Shown piece after piece: positions 42,919 to 53,184 of a stretch of DNA of 64,000 nt (position 1 is its first letter; each line of letters begins with the position of its first letter). Source of the stretch: Haladaptatus sp. R4. Lineage in GTDB: Archaea; Halobacteriota; Halobacteria; Halobacteriales; Haladaptataceae. The stretch is taken from assembly GCF_001625445.1 (NCBI RefSeq), contig NZ_LWHG01000031.1, forward strand, positions 124,001 to 188,000, in the 5' to 3' direction. The notes beneath the pieces are model-generated. The model was given only the letters and a program-made list of their open reading frames with translations, searched no databases and had not been told where the DNA came from. The position numbers were made by a program, and so were the translations under genes.

Positions 42919-44440
42919 TCGAGGACACGGCGCTCGTACTGGTTGGTCACGGTTCACACCGGAACGCCGGGTCGGCGAGACCCATCTACGACCACGCCGA
43001 CGAGATACGCGCCCGTGACCGCTTCGCGGAGGTTCGGGAAGCCTTCTGGAAGGAAGCCCCGTCGCTGCGCGAAGTCCTCAGAACGGTCGAATCGACCGAC
43101 GTAGTCGTCGTCCCCCTCTTCACCAGCGAGGGGTATTTCACGGAACAGGTGCTCCCCCGTGAGCTCCGGCTCACCGACGAGTGGGACCTCGACGTGGACA
43201 AGCGAGTTCGCTACGCCGACCCGGTCGGGACCCACGAATCGATGGCCGACGTCATCGTCGAACGTGCCGAACACGTCACCGACGACCCGAGCGTCGGGGA
43301 CGGCGTCGGACTGTCCGTCGTCGGCCACGGCACCGAACGAAATCCGAGAAGCGCGAAGGCGACCCGCGACCACGTCGCGGGTCTCGAAGCACGCGAGCGC
43401 TTCGACGAAGTGCGAGCGCTGTTCATGGACCAAGCGCCGTACATCGACGACCTGACCGACCACTTCGAGAGCGACGAACTCGTCGTCGTCCCGCTGTTCG
43501 TCGCCGACGGCTACCACACCCAAGAGGACATCCCGGAGGACATCGGCCTGACCGACGACGCAGAATCGGGGTATCCCGTCCCCGCCGACGTCGATGGCAA
43601 ACGGGTCTGGTACTCGGGTGCCGTCGGAACCGAACCGCTCGTCGCAGACGTCGTCGTCGAGCGAGCGCGAGCGACGCTCAATGACGGGGATGAGCCGGTC
43701 GAAACCATCGCGCAGGCCGACGACACCGAGCGTAGCGAGGCCGAGGCGGCCCGCGATGCGTTTTTGAACTGGTTGGCGGACGGCGAGAGCGACGAACCTC
43801 ACGACGCGACCCGAACGTGGGGGCAACTCGCCATCACGACGACGCGAACCGCCAACGGTAACCGCCGATACGAAATCCGGCACGTCGAGGACCGCGGCGC
43901 GGAGTCGGACGAACTCGACTCCCATGCCGACCCCGCAGAAACGCGCGACCGGGTTCGGTTCACGGACGACGGGGAGTACCGCCCGCTGGCGACGGCGGCG
44001 ACGCTCCCCACCGGGTGGGTGTGTTCGGACCTCGACGCCGACGAACTCCTGCGGGCCTCGAGTTCGTCTACCCGGCGACGATTTCGAACTGGTACCGCGA
44101 GCGGAACGGCGAACTCGACGTGAGCCACTTTCGGGAGACGGCCGAGCGCCAAACCGGCGTGTACGCCGACGTGGGGGACATCGGGCGCGAAGCGCTCGAC
44201 CACGCCGTCGAAGCCTGTTGTGTGGATTCACAGTGCAGTGCGCGGCGCGAATGGGACGCGACGGACGACGACGAAATCGCGGTTCCACGCGGGGACGGCG
44301 AGTTCCCCTGCCGGGAGCCGTGTTCGTTGTTCATCGCGAAGGTACGGGAGTTTCAGAAGATGGAGGAGTGCGGGGAAGACGACGCCGAAGACGGCTACCG
44401 AGCGCGGTACCGGAGCGCACGACGCGGAGGACGAACATGA
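42915..44440 (+). pseudogene. cbiX: CbiX sirohydrochlorin chelatase with DR2241-type extension, frame broken
   Basis: Residues 1-240 contain two CbiX half domains with the conserved VLVGHGSHRNAG and SVVGHGTERNP metal-binding motifs, so this is the double-length chelatase that inserts iron or cobalt. After GWVCSDLDADELLRA, about residue 382, the frame becomes nonsense. The expected sequence (EFVYPATISNWYRERNGELD) resumes one frame over at about 44067 and runs to 44440 with Cys pairs (ACCVDSQC, EFPCREPC) of a DR2241-type domain. One missing base explains this. The full protein would be about 508 residues. Its stop overlaps cobA. Confidence 0.85.
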
Positions 44441-45270
44441 GCATGCACACTGGAACGGTTTATTTGGTCGGTGCAGGACCGGGCGATCCGGAACTGCTGA
44501 CGGTAAAGGCGCGGAGACTACTCGACGACGCGGACGTCGTCTGTCACGACAACCTCGCGGACGACCGAATCGTGGAGTCGTGTCCCGAGACCACGGAGCG
44601 GATGTACGTCGGCAAGCGACCCGGTCCGGACGGCGAGCGAACCACACAGGAGGAGATAAACTGCCTGCTCGTTCGACTGGCACGCGAAGGGAAGGACGTC
44701 GTTCGGCTCAAGGGCGGCGACCCGACGGTGTTCGGCCGCGGCGGCGAGGAGGCAGAGCACCTCGCGGCCGCCGGAATCGACTTCGATATTATTCCGGGGA
44801 TTTCGAGCGCCGTCGCCGCACCGGCCGTCGCCGGAATCCCGGTGACCCACCGCGACCACGCCTCGTCCGTGACGTTCGTCACCGGCCACGAGGACCCGAC
44901 GAAACCCGAGAGCGCGCTCGACTGGGACGGGCTCGCGGCGACGGTCCAAGCGGGCGGAACGCTGGTGATCCTGATGGGCGTCCGTCGCCTGCCCGATAAC
45001 GTGACCGCACTGCGGAACGCGGGACTTCCCGAGGACACGCCCGCCGCGATGATCGAGAAGGCGACGCGGGACGACGAATTCACCGTCACCGGAACGCTCG
45101 ATACCATCGTTGAGCGGCGCGACGAAGTGGGCATCGAACCGCCCGCGGTTACCGTCGTCGGCGACGTCGTCTCCGTGCGCGACCGCGTGGCCGAGTTCCT
45201 CGAAGGTGCGCCGTCGGTCGGCGTGTCGTCGTTCGCGGACGCCGTCGTCTCGGAGCGAGGTGTCGAGTGA
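44437..45270 (+). CDS. cobA: Uroporphyrinogen-III C-methyltransferase
   Basis: A 277-residue SAM-dependent methyltransferase that makes precorrin-2 for siroheme and cobalamin. It has the signatures VYLVGAGPGDPELLT and VRLKGGDPTVFGRGGEE, both complete. It starts by overlapping the chelatase stop (ATGA), or at a second Met two codons later, and its stop overlaps the next gene's ATG. It has no fused dehydrogenase or chelatase domain, unlike bacterial CysG; those functions are in the neighbours. Confidence 0.95.
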   Translation: MSMHTGTVYLVGAGPGDPELLTVKARRLLDDADVVCHDNLADDRIVESCPETTERMYVGKRPGPDGERTTQEEINCLLVRLAREGKDVVRLKGGDPTVFGRGGEEAEHLAAAGIDFDIIPGISSAVAAPAVAGIPVTHRDHASSVTFVTGHEDPTKPESALDWDGLAATVQAGGTLVILMGVRRLPDNVTALRNAGLPEDTPAAMIEKATRDDEFTVTGTLDTIVERRDEVGIEPPAVTVVGDVVSVRDRVAEFLEGAPSVGVSSFADAVVSERGVE

Positions 45271-46295
45271 TGACTCGTGAGTTTCGAGACTTCGTCGGAC
45301 ACGTCGGCTCCGGGCCGAAGTCCGCCGACGACATGAGCTACGAGGAGGCCAAGTTCGCCTTCGGGGAAATCCTCGCTGGCGACGTGTCCCCCGTCGCGCT
45401 CGGCGGCTTCTGGGTGGCGAACCGCTGGAAACGCAACACGCCCGAGGAGTTGGCCGGTTTCGTGGACGCGATGCGCGAGGAGTCGGTCGAAATCGCGGCA
45501 CCGGACCGTGACCCCGTGGACTGCGGCGCGAACTACGACGGCAAATCCCGGACGGCGCTCCTCGGCGTCGCGTCGGGGCTCGTCGCGGCGGCCGCAGGAA
45601 CCCCCGTCGTCGTCCACAGCGGCGACCGCGTCCCCATGAGCGAGGGTTGTGCCTACCGGCACGTCCTCTCCGAACTCGGCGTGGAAACCGACCTTTCCCC
45701 CGAAGAAAGCGCCGCGATGACGGACGAGGTCGGCTTCGGGTTCTACGACCAAGCGCGATTCAACCCCGCCGTCGCCGCCCTCGATACGACGTCGCGCGCT
45801 CGGCGTCCGGACGTTCGTCAACACCGTCGAAACGCTCGCCAACCCGGCGGACGCGTCGGTCCACCTCGGGAGCTTCTTCCACACGACGTTCGGCGAGCGG
45901 ATGATCAACACCCTCTCCGAGAGCCGAACCCAGAACGTCGAGCGCGTACTGATGTTCCAGGGATTGGAGGGCTACGACGACGTTCGACCGGGCCACACGA
46001 CGTACGTCGAGTGGGACGGCGCGGAAATCGAGACCGACCGCCACGGAATGGAGTTCGACGCCGACGCGCTCGACATCGAGACGTGGCGACCGATTCCGCC
46101 GAAATCACCGAGGCGGTTCTCACCGGCGAGCGCGACGGCGACCTCGCGGACGCCGTCGCGTTCAACGCGGGACTTCGGCTGTACGCCCGCGACGACGTGA
46201 AATCGATCGACGACGGCGTCGAGCGAGCGCGGGACGCGCTCGCCGACGGCGCGGCTGAGGACCGGTTCGTCGCGCTCCGGCAGTTCGAATCGTAA
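45270..46295 (+). pseudogene. Anthranilate phosphoribosyltransferase-like protein (TrpD2 type), two frame breaks
   Basis: Residues 1-170 match the TrpD fold: a helical N-domain (YEEAKFAFGEILAGDVS) and a phosphoribosyl-binding region (YDGKSRTALLGVASG, VVVHSGDRVPMSEG). After RFNPAVAALDTT (about 45790) the frame shifts. The expected sequence (ALGVRTFVNTVETLANP, then MINTLSESRTQNVERVLMFQGLEGY) is in another frame until about 46085, where the first frame resumes at ATDSAEITEAVL. The two breaks cancel. TrpD2 proteins lack anthranilate specificity, and a link to siroheme genes is only positional. Confidence 0.75.
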
Positions 46296-46979
46296 CTACT
46301 CCAGAATTCGTTCCACGACCGCATCCGCTTCCTCTCTCGCGCTTTTCTCGTCCTCGGCGTTCCACACGGCATCCGACTCGATGACCGCACGAACGGCGTC
46401 GCGCCGTTCGTGCGGGGGGACGTCCCTTCGTTTCAGTGCTTCGCGCAGGTCGCTCGTGACCGCCGCGACGATTTCGGCCCCCTCCAGTTCCGGTTCGATT
46501 CGTTTCCTGAGTTCCTTGCTCAGTGCCGGACTGCGCCCGCCGGTCCCGACGGCGCGACCACGTCGCCGTCGCGGTCGTCGCCGGAACGACGACGCTTCCC
46601 GACTCCCGTTCGCCGCTCCGGTCCGCGCGATTGACCAGAATCCCGCGCTCGCTCGCCGCTCGCTCGATGGCCGCGTTGCACTCCTCGTCGCTGGTCGCGG
46701 CGACGACGAGTGCGGGTGCTACTCTTTCGAGCCACGAATCCACATCCCCCGGCGAGACGTGCGCCCGGACGAGCGAGGCGCACGCGCCTCGCTCGTCGAT
46801 TTTCGGTGTTCGTCCGGTTCTTCGAACTCGTCGAACGCTCGGAATTCCTCGTCGAACTCCGCTCCGACCACAACGACCGTCGCTTCGCGCGCGAAGCGAC
46901 GGGTCTTCCGGTAGCCGACCCGTCCCCCGCCGAAGACGAGCACGCGCTCCCCGCGAAAGTCGTGAAACAGCGGAATCAT
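46296..46979 (-). pseudogene. Precorrin-2 dehydrogenase / siroheme synthase, several frame breaks
   Basis: The gene starts MIPLFHDFRGERVLVFGGGRVG, an NAD-binding start typical of precorrin-2 dehydrogenase. Breaks occur near 46800, 46575 and 46555: the middle (ALVVAATSDEECNAAIERAA) and the end (LSKELRKRIEPELEG, then VVERILE) are in different frames. The three pieces together make about 225 residues with the expected order. This enzyme would oxidise precorrin-2 to sirohydrochlorin. With three breaks this may be real decay or poor sequence. Its start overlaps the stop of the DUF3891 gene upstream of it. Confidence 0.75.
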
Positions 46980-47818
46980 GCGCGAAGCGTGAACTCGACC
47001 GTCTCGTGCTCCCCGGCGTAGTACGCCCGACAGAAGTCGTCCTCCGTCCCGTAGTCGCCCTTCGGGACGACTCGGGCGGCCACGGAGACGGTCAGGGGCG
47101 ACTCGTCGAACGGGTACGGATCCAGTTCGAATTCGCCGTCGCCGACCGGTCTCACCGTGATGGAAACCTCCTCGCCGGGTGCCGTCGGAACGTCCTCGAT
47201 GGTCGTCTGGTCGGGCGATTCTGTCGTTCCGAGGATCAGCGACAGGACGTCCCACACTTGCAGGAGTTCGTAGTTACACCAGAGGCGGCTAATCGTGTCC
47301 TCGGGTGGTTCTCCCTGTTCGTGAATCGCGGTGAGCAGTTCCATATCTTCCTCCGAGGGCCGCTCCTCGTCCTCGTCGGCTTCCATCAACTCGCCCGCCA
47401 GTCTCGTCTGTCGTTCCTCCTCCTTCGCCACGAACTCCTCGAAGGCGGGTTGCGTGTCGGGCCACGACGTGGAGAGGCCGTAGCGTCGGCGGCGGAGTCC
47501 CGAACCGTGCATGGACGCCAGCAGTCCGGCGTAGGTGTTCAACTCGGCGACTGAGCTGATGCCGTCGTCGTAGAACTCGACCCACTCGTCGGCGGGTACG
47601 CTCACGAAGTTAACGAGGTCGCCGTCTTCGATGTGTGGTTTTCGGTCGTACTCCCACCAGCCGTCGTCGTGGGTGGTCGCCACGAGGGTCATCGCGGCGG
47701 ACGGCATCGGACGCTCGAACGTCTCGTTTCCCCAGTGTTCCGCGAACTGCCCCGCCAACGCCGCGTGGTCGGGTTGCGTGATGAACCGATATTGGTCGTC
47801 ACCGTGGGCGATGAGCAT
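46976..47818 (-). CDS. DUF3891 family protein
   Basis: A 280-residue cytoplasmic protein. It starts MLIAHGDDQYRFITQPDHAALAGQ and has the conserved TTHDDGWWEYD and CNYELLQVWDVLSL segments of DUF3891, with His and Asp residues that could hold a metal. The long acidic loop in the middle (ADEDEERPSEEDME) is halophile-like. It overlaps the siroheme synthase start by four bases. Function unknown. Confidence 0.85.
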   Translation of the reverse strand: MLIAHGDDQYRFITQPDHAALAGQFAEHWGNETFERPMPSAAMTLVATTHDDGWWEYDRKPHIEDGDLVNFVSVPADEWVEFYDDGISSVAELNTYAGLLASMHGSGLRRRRYGLSTSWPDTQPAFEEFVAKEEERQTRLAGELMEADEDEERPSEEDMELLTAIHEQGEPPEDTISRLWCNYELLQVWDVLSLILGTTESPDQTTIEDVPTAPGEEVSITVRPVGDGEFELDPYPFDESPLTVSVAARVVPKGDYGTEDDFCRAYYAGEHETVEFTLRA

Positions 47819-47892
47819 CGGTCGAAATTGGGTCGGACGGAATAAAAGCGTGTGCCGACCCGCCGCCTTCTGCCGACGAGTCCTCGCTGGAC

Positions 47893-48363
47893 TCACTCCG
47901 TCTCGACGTCTGGGCCGATGGTGATGACGTTCGTGCCGAACGGTTCCATCGGTTTCTCGAACGTCGCGGTCAGTTCGTCGTTCGGGAAGATTCCGAGGAT
48001 ACGGGCCGCCTTCCGCCCGACGTTTCGGATACTGTGCGGTTCCTCGGCCGGAACGACCGCGATTTCTCCGGTCGAGAGTTCTATCGTTTCGTCGCCCACC
48101 GTCGCCTCGACGGTTCCGGCTGTGACGTGCAACAACTCCTCGTTGCTGTCGCGGTGTGTCGGCAGATAGTTGCCGGGTTCGAGTTCGATGCAGACGAGCA
48201 TGATGTCCTCGCCCGCCACCTCGCTCGCTTGTGGGGTCCCCGGCGACAGCGGGAAATAGCCCCGCAGTCGGGCGTGGTCGTCCCCCTCTTGCCACACGTC
48301 CGTCCCCTCGAACTGATAGAGCGGAATCGATCGTAAGCTCTCGTCTCGTGATTGGACTGCCAT
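47893..48363 (-). CDS. Cupin-domain protein
   Basis: A 156-residue single cupin. The first metal motif is THRDSNEELLHVTAGTVE and the second region is EIAVVPAEEPHSIRNVG; His and Glu ligands of the usual pattern are present. The ATG at 48363 starts MAVQSRDES. Substrate and role are unknown; it might isomerise or sense small molecules. It lies 74 bases from the DUF3891 gene. Confidence 0.8.
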   Translation of the reverse strand: MAVQSRDESLRSIPLYQFEGTDVWQEGDDHARLRGYFPLSPGTPQASEVAGEDIMLVCIELEPGNYLPTHRDSNEELLHVTAGTVEATVGDETIELSTGEIAVVPAEEPHSIRNVGRKAARILGIFPNDELTATFEKPMEPFGTNVITIGPDVETE

Positions 48364-48563
48364 GGTTCCTCCAGTTGCTTCTCGCGGTGGGTCGCGTGGA
48401 CCGAAGAGATCCCCTCCGTTGCTCCCCAAGTGACGCTAGGCCGATCCGGACCATCACCCTTTCGTGGGGCAGTTTTCCGACAGTAGGACGTGGCTACCGC
48501 CCAGTTCCCCAATCCGTACGAACCGCATACTCTTGCGCGACACCGTCGTGGTCCCGACGAGCG

Positions 48564-48842
48564 ATGACTCCCGAGACGCCAGCACCCAACGAGTCCGCAT
48601 CGGACGCTTCAGCCTGTTCGCGCTGCCGAGACGACGCAGTTCTCCGCGTCGTCCGCACCGAAATCGAAGGGCGTTCCGCCCCCGTCCGAACGTCGTCCTC
48701 CGACGCCGCCGACTCCGCGACCGTCTGTCGGGACTGCTTCGCCCGCCTCCGCGCCGACCCGAACGCGTCGTTCAACACCCTGTTCGAAACCGGGGACGCA
48801 CCCGACCGCACGCGGCATTTCATCAAAATCGAACGGTTGTAG
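48564..48842 (+). CDS. Small Cys-pair protein
   Basis: A 92-residue protein with CSRCRDD and CRDCFAR pairs about 37 residues apart, which could form a zinc knuckle, and an acidic disordered start. Family not recognised. It faces a cupin gene downstream (convergent). Confidence 0.55.
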   Translation: MTPETPAPNESASDASACSRCRDDAVLRVVRTEIEGRSAPVRTSSSDAADSATVCRDCFARLRADPNASFNTLFETGDAPDRTRHFIKIERL

Positions 48843-48863
48843 TCGAGAATCGGAGTTCCGTTT

Positions 48864-49172
48864 TCAGTACTCCGGCGGCACGTACAGGTTGACGGTTTCC
48901 AGCGGTTCCTCCCCGGTGTTCGTGATCTCGTGCGTCTCCCTTGGCTCGATACAGACGAGGGCGCCCGCCGACAGGCCGACCGTCTCGCCCGCCACGACTG
49001 CCTTCCCCCGTCCCGAAATCACGAACAGCCACTGTTCGTTCCCCTCGTGGCGATTCTCGGGTCCGCCCGTCGATTGTCCGGTCGACAACACCATCGAGGC
49101 GGCCTGCGCCCGTTCGGTTTCCAGCAACACGTCGAACCAATTCGCCGCGTCCGCGGTCGTCGTTCGCTTCAT
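48864..49172 (-). CDS. Small cupin protein
   Basis: A 102-residue cupin from MKRTTTADAANWFDVLLE. Motif 1 is RHEGNEQWLFVISGRGKAVV and motif 2 is GALVCIEPRETHEI, with His/Glu ligands. The start is preferred to an ATG 156 bases upstream because the extra residues are not coding-like. Confidence 0.8.
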   Translation of the reverse strand: MKRTTTADAANWFDVLLETERAQAASMVLSTGQSTGGPENRHEGNEQWLFVISGRGKAVVAGETVGLSAGALVCIEPRETHEITNTGEEPLETVNLYVPPEY

Positions 49173-49319
49173 ACGCCCCGTTCGTTCCGCGTCGGAAGAA
49201 ACGTTCGGGCGAAATCGGTCGGACGGAATCGGGTGGGATCGGGCGGGAATGGTCGGTCTCCCCCGCTCGATCCCATTGCCGCGGATTCGTTTATCCCCGT
49301 CCGGCGCGTCCTTTTCGGT

Positions 49320-49712
49320 ATGCCACAACGAAAGTTCGCACGGGAGACGGCGGGCGGCGGATTGCTATCGGTGCTCTATCGACTGCGACGCGGGGATGCG
49401 GTCACGGTCGGAACCGACACCGGAACGCTCCGGGACCCGCGCGAGTTCACGGTCGAACGGGTCGCCGAGGAGCGCACGGCGCGGGACGGCGAAATCTACT
49501 ACCGGGTCCACCTACGCGGCCCCCGGGACGGCCACTACGTGTTGATGCCGGAGAAACCGCAGGGAAAGGGCGCACACGTGCCGCCGGAGTTGTTCTACCA
49601 GCATCCGACCGACCGCGACAGGTGGGACGAACCGGAGGAGGAAACCGAGGGAAGCGTCGTCTTCCTTCGACTTTCCGCGGGAGAACCAGCGGCGGCGAAT
49701 CGGTCAGACTGA
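49320..49712 (+). CDS. Uncharacterised haloarchaeal protein
   Basis: A 130-residue soluble protein. It starts MPQRKFARETAGGGLLSVLYRL and contains a beta-rich core (EIYYRVHLRGPRDGHYVLMPE) and an acidic end. No family is recognised. The convergent beta-helix gene overlaps its last nine bases. Confidence 0.55.
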   Translation: MPQRKFARETAGGGLLSVLYRLRRGDAVTVGTDTGTLRDPREFTVERVAEERTARDGEIYYRVHLRGPRDGHYVLMPEKPQGKGAHVPPELFYQHPTDRDRWDEPEEETEGSVVFLRLSAGEPAAANRSD

Positions 49713-51383
49713 CTCCACGAACAGGTCGAGTTTCGAGTTCGGCGCGTTCGTGGTGAGTCGCACGCCGTCGAAATCGCCGTTTTTCGCCGTCCGATACTCC
49801 ACGCCACGAATACCGCCACCGACGCGCCCGAACGTGAGTTTCGGACGCTGTGCGTAGGGTTTCTCGAATTTCACCGTTGCGTGTCCCAATTCGTCGACGG
49901 CCACGCCGCGATGAACGTCGAACGCTGGCGTGTTGTTCCGGACGCGCGACGTCGGGCTAGAGACGTGCCACGGTCCCCGCACGTCGGACCAGTTGCCGTC
50001 GTAGCAGTTGTCCGCCCCGTCGCCTTCCACGATTGCCGGTCCGCCGCTCCGGTAGATGCGGTTTCGCCGGACGAGATTTCCCTCGCTCCGGACTAACATC
50101 CCGGCTTCGTGGCCCTTTCCGGCCGCGTAGTTTCGGATTCGGTTGTTCAGGAGTTCGTGATTCGTCTCGCCACCGGCGGCGACGAGTCCGATGCGGTCGA
50201 GATCACTGAGACGGTTTCCTTCGACCGTGACGAACCGGGCGTCGGCGAGCATGATCCCCGTCCGCCCGGTCCCCGAAATCGTGTTTCGGGACACGATGCC
50301 GTCCTCCGCGCCGTCGATCCTGATGCCGTCGCTCGCGACGTTTCGAATCCGATTTCGCGCGACGACGAAATCGGTGATGCCGTCGGTAACGTTGATTCCC
50401 CGCCCGCCGTAGCCGTAGAGGTCGTTGTCGACGGCGGTGATGTGGTTCGCGTGGGCGATATCGAGCGAAATACCCGAGTAGTCGTCCCGTTTCTCCTGTG
50501 CGCTGACGTTGTCGGCGATTCGAACGGCGTGAGTCGTCCCGTCGAAGCCGAGGTGAAAGAACGACTTGTGGTGTCCGAAGCCGAGGTTGTTCGCGATGAG
50601 GACGTAGCCGCCGTTACCCTGCGTTTTATCGCCGCCGAGACCGATCAGACTGCCCTCTCGGTTGTTCCCCAGCACGTTGCCGACGACGGCGATGTGTTTC
50701 CCTTGTCGATGGCGTCCCCGTCGCCAGATGTCACAGGAGATAGAGCGGTCGAGTCCGTTCGTGACGGTATTTCCGGAGACGACGACGCGCGTGCCGCCGA
50801 CCTGGATTCCCCTGTCGCCGATGTCCTCGATGCGATTGCCGAGGATGCGAACGTTCCGACTCTCCCGTTCGGCGCTGATGCCGCTCCCGCCCGTGCTGTG
50901 TTCGTGGTAAGGATGCGTTCGCGTCACGTAGTTTCCCGAAATCGTGACGTTCTCGGCGTCACGGACGATGATGCCGTGACAGAGCTTCGTGAAGATGTTC
51001 TGCTCCTCGGGGTTGCCGTCGAAGCCGATGCCGCGAATCGTGACGTTCTCGCAGTGGCGATGATGGCCGATACGGAACCCACCGACGTTGGCGTCCGCCG
51101 CCGGTTTGATGAGCGTCCGGACGCCGGGACCGACGACGGTGACGTCGTCCACGTCGATGTCGAGCCACCCCGTCGTTCGATAGGGTGCGTTCTCCCCCGT
51201 GATGAGGACCGTCTCGCCGGGCGAGAGGTTCCTGAACGTGGCTTCCAACTCCGCCGTCGAGGTGACGATGGAATCAGCGACCCCGAGTTCGTTCGCACGG
51301 CCGCCGCTCGCCCCCCATCCTGCGAGTGCGAACGCCAACCCAGCAGTTCCCCCTAGTACCCGCCGCCGTGGAATTTCGGGCAT
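49704..51383 (-). CDS. Tat-exported right-handed beta-helix protein
   Basis: A 559-residue protein. A twin-arginine start (MPEIPRRRVLGGTAGLAFALAGW) precedes many short turns of the type NVTISGNYVTRT, FVVARNRIRNVASDGIRI and FVTVEGNRLSDL, which is the parallel beta-helix repeat of pectate lyase-like folds. The C-terminus is a beta-sandwich-like end (YAQRPKLTFGRVGGG). Such folds commonly act on or bind polysaccharides outside the cell. It faces a deacetylase gene across a repeat-bearing spacer. Confidence 0.85.
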   Translation of the reverse strand: MPEIPRRRVLGGTAGLAFALAGWGASGGRANELGVADSIVTSTAELEATFRNLSPGETVLITGENAPYRTTGWLDIDVDDVTVVGPGVRTLIKPAADANVGGFRIGHHRHCENVTIRGIGFDGNPEEQNIFTKLCHGIIVRDAENVTISGNYVTRTHPYHEHSTGGSGISAERESRNVRILGNRIEDIGDRGIQVGGTRVVVSGNTVTNGLDRSISCDIWRRGRHRQGKHIAVVGNVLGNNREGSLIGLGGDKTQGNGGYVLIANNLGFGHHKSFFHLGFDGTTHAVRIADNVSAQEKRDDYSGISLDIAHANHITAVDNDLYGYGGRGINVTDGITDFVVARNRIRNVASDGIRIDGAEDGIVSRNTISGTGRTGIMLADARFVTVEGNRLSDLDRIGLVAAGGETNHELLNNRIRNYAAGKGHEAGMLVRSEGNLVRRNRIYRSGGPAIVEGDGADNCYDGNWSDVRGPWHVSSPTSRVRNNTPAFDVHRGVAVDELGHATVKFEKPYAQRPKLTFGRVGGGIRGVEYRTAKNGDFDGVRLTTNAPNSKLDLFVESV

Positions 51384-51492
51384 TCTCCGTGAGATGCACG
51401 ACGCGAACCACCCACTGATTTGTGGCCGAAATTTCACGTTTCGACGGTGACCGGGCGGCGGTGTGCGGGCAGTTTCGTCGGGGAGTAGACAT

Positions 51493-51602
51493 CGGTTGTC
51501 TCGGTTCAGGGTTCGAGATACTCCGGTTCAGGGTTTCAGCCACCTCGATTCAGGCTCAACCTCCTCCGTTTCAGGCCGTGGAGTGCCCCGTTTCAGGCTC
51601 CG
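51493..51602. repeat. Five degenerate 22-base tandem units in a divergent promoter
   Basis: The core ttcagg recurs at 51505, 51527, 51549, 51570 and 51592, spaced 22, 22, 21 and 22 bases, and is preceded in most units by ctcSg. The period is not a multiple of three, so it does not reflect coding. The units lie between the divergent beta-helix and deacetylase genes. Confidence 0.7.
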
Positions 51603-51705
51603 GAACATCCCTCCACAGGTGGCGAATAACAAACTCGTATTCCGCCGTTTCGCCTCGTGAGATGGTTCCTGCCGAACGTTCAACGACGAGCTACAACGCG
51701 GCGAC

Positions 51706-52976
51706 ATGCACGCCTCCGAGAAACGGACGAGCGAACGAATCCGAGAACGAATTCCAACGCGATTTTCGCACGAGGGGAGTGCTGTGACCGGCACACCGAC
51801 ACCCACTCGACGCGGGTTCTGTGCGTCCGTTGGCGCGGTTAGTCTCTCCCTCCTGAGTTCCCCCGTTACCGCCCGCTCGACGGACGGGCCGGACGGGCGG
51901 GTCGTGTTCATCTACGACGATTCGCCGGAGGAAGATTACACCGAAACGTTCCCCGTGCATCGGGACGAGGGCGTTCCGGGCTGTATCGCGGCAGTTTCCG
52001 ACCGCATCGGGCATTCGTCGTGGCTCTCTCCGAAGCAGTTGCAGGAGATGGAGGGTGACGGCTGGGAGATCATGTCCCACTCGGTTCGGCATCGAGCGCT
52101 GGGAGCGATCGCTGTCACGCGGGACATCGAACCGGGAGATACGAAGGTGTACGTCGAGTCGAACTTCCACGACCGGGTTCCCGGCGACGAAATCGTCGTG
52201 GAGGACGGCAATCGGTCGGCGACGTTCAGCGTCGCCGACGGTGGTGAGGATTCCTCGGGGGAGTACCTCGTGAGCGAGAAACCGCTCCGGACCGGATTTA
52301 CGGCGGCCGACGGCGTCACCGAACGCTACACCGACGAGCGGATCCGCCGTTCGCTCGCGGATTCGAAGCGGACGCTGGAGGGATTCGGCGTGGATATCTC
52401 GGCCATCGTGCTCCCGTTCGGACGGACGCAGGGACGGGTGCAGGAACTGATCCCGGAGTACTACGACGTGCTCGCCAACCAGCATCACGGCGGGTTCAAT
52501 CCGCGGAAATCGCTCGATCCGTATCACCTCGGTCGAACGGTGTTCCGCGGCGACGACCTGTCGACGTCGGAAATCGGGAGCTTTCTCGACAAGGTTCGGA
52601 GCGAGAGCGCACTCGGAATATTCGTCGGCCACAGTCGGGAGGAGACGCTCACGCCCGCTCGCGTTCGGGAGACGATTCGCATGTCGAAGGATCGGAACCT
52701 CGAAATCACCACCCTCCGCGACGCTCTCTCCGATTTCGGTGTGTCCACGGGAAGTCCGACCACGACGACCCAGTCCACGGCGACGCAAACGACGACGGAT
52801 ACCGCGTCACGCTCGTCGGCAACTGGTGGTCGGAGACGACGCCGGACACGACGTCCGATGCGGGCGGAACGGACGGCGACGGCGATGGCTCGCCGTCGAT
52901 GGAACAACTCGGTGCGGTGTCCGTACTCGGAGCGCTCGGTGCCGGTATCCTCACCTACACCCGCCGGAACGAGTGA
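51706..52976 (+). pseudogene. Polysaccharide deacetylase-like exported protein, frame broken before its C-terminal anchor
   Basis: The Tat-like start (TPTRRGFCASVGAVSLSLL, after an upstream Met) leads into a NodB-type domain. The first strand, FIYDDSPEEDY, carries the catalytic Asp pair, with SHSVRH and GHSREE also present. After a Thr-rich linker the frame fails near 52825. The following frame gives the expected end, GGTDGDGDGSPSMEQL, then a helix (GAVSVLGALGAGILTY) and TRRNE, stopping at 52976. One missing base explains it. The tail and anchor suggest a cell-surface protein. Confidence 0.75.
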
Positions 52977-53184
52977 GCATCGTCCCTCGACGTTCTGGAG
53001 TCGATACCGACAACTCCCTGTTTTCGACCCTATTTCGAGTCGGCCGGATCGACCACGAATCTCCGTTTCAGCCCCTGAGAACTTCACGAGCGCGAACAGT
53101 AGGGCCTCAATTCTTTTACAGGGGACGGGAGTAATCTTCTCCGTATCGTGCGATAGAACACAGCGGGTAACTCAGAAGGTAACC

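Noticed and set aside
51493-51602. CRISPR array
   Set aside because: The units are degenerate, too short, lack unique spacers of constant length, and no cas genes lie nearby.
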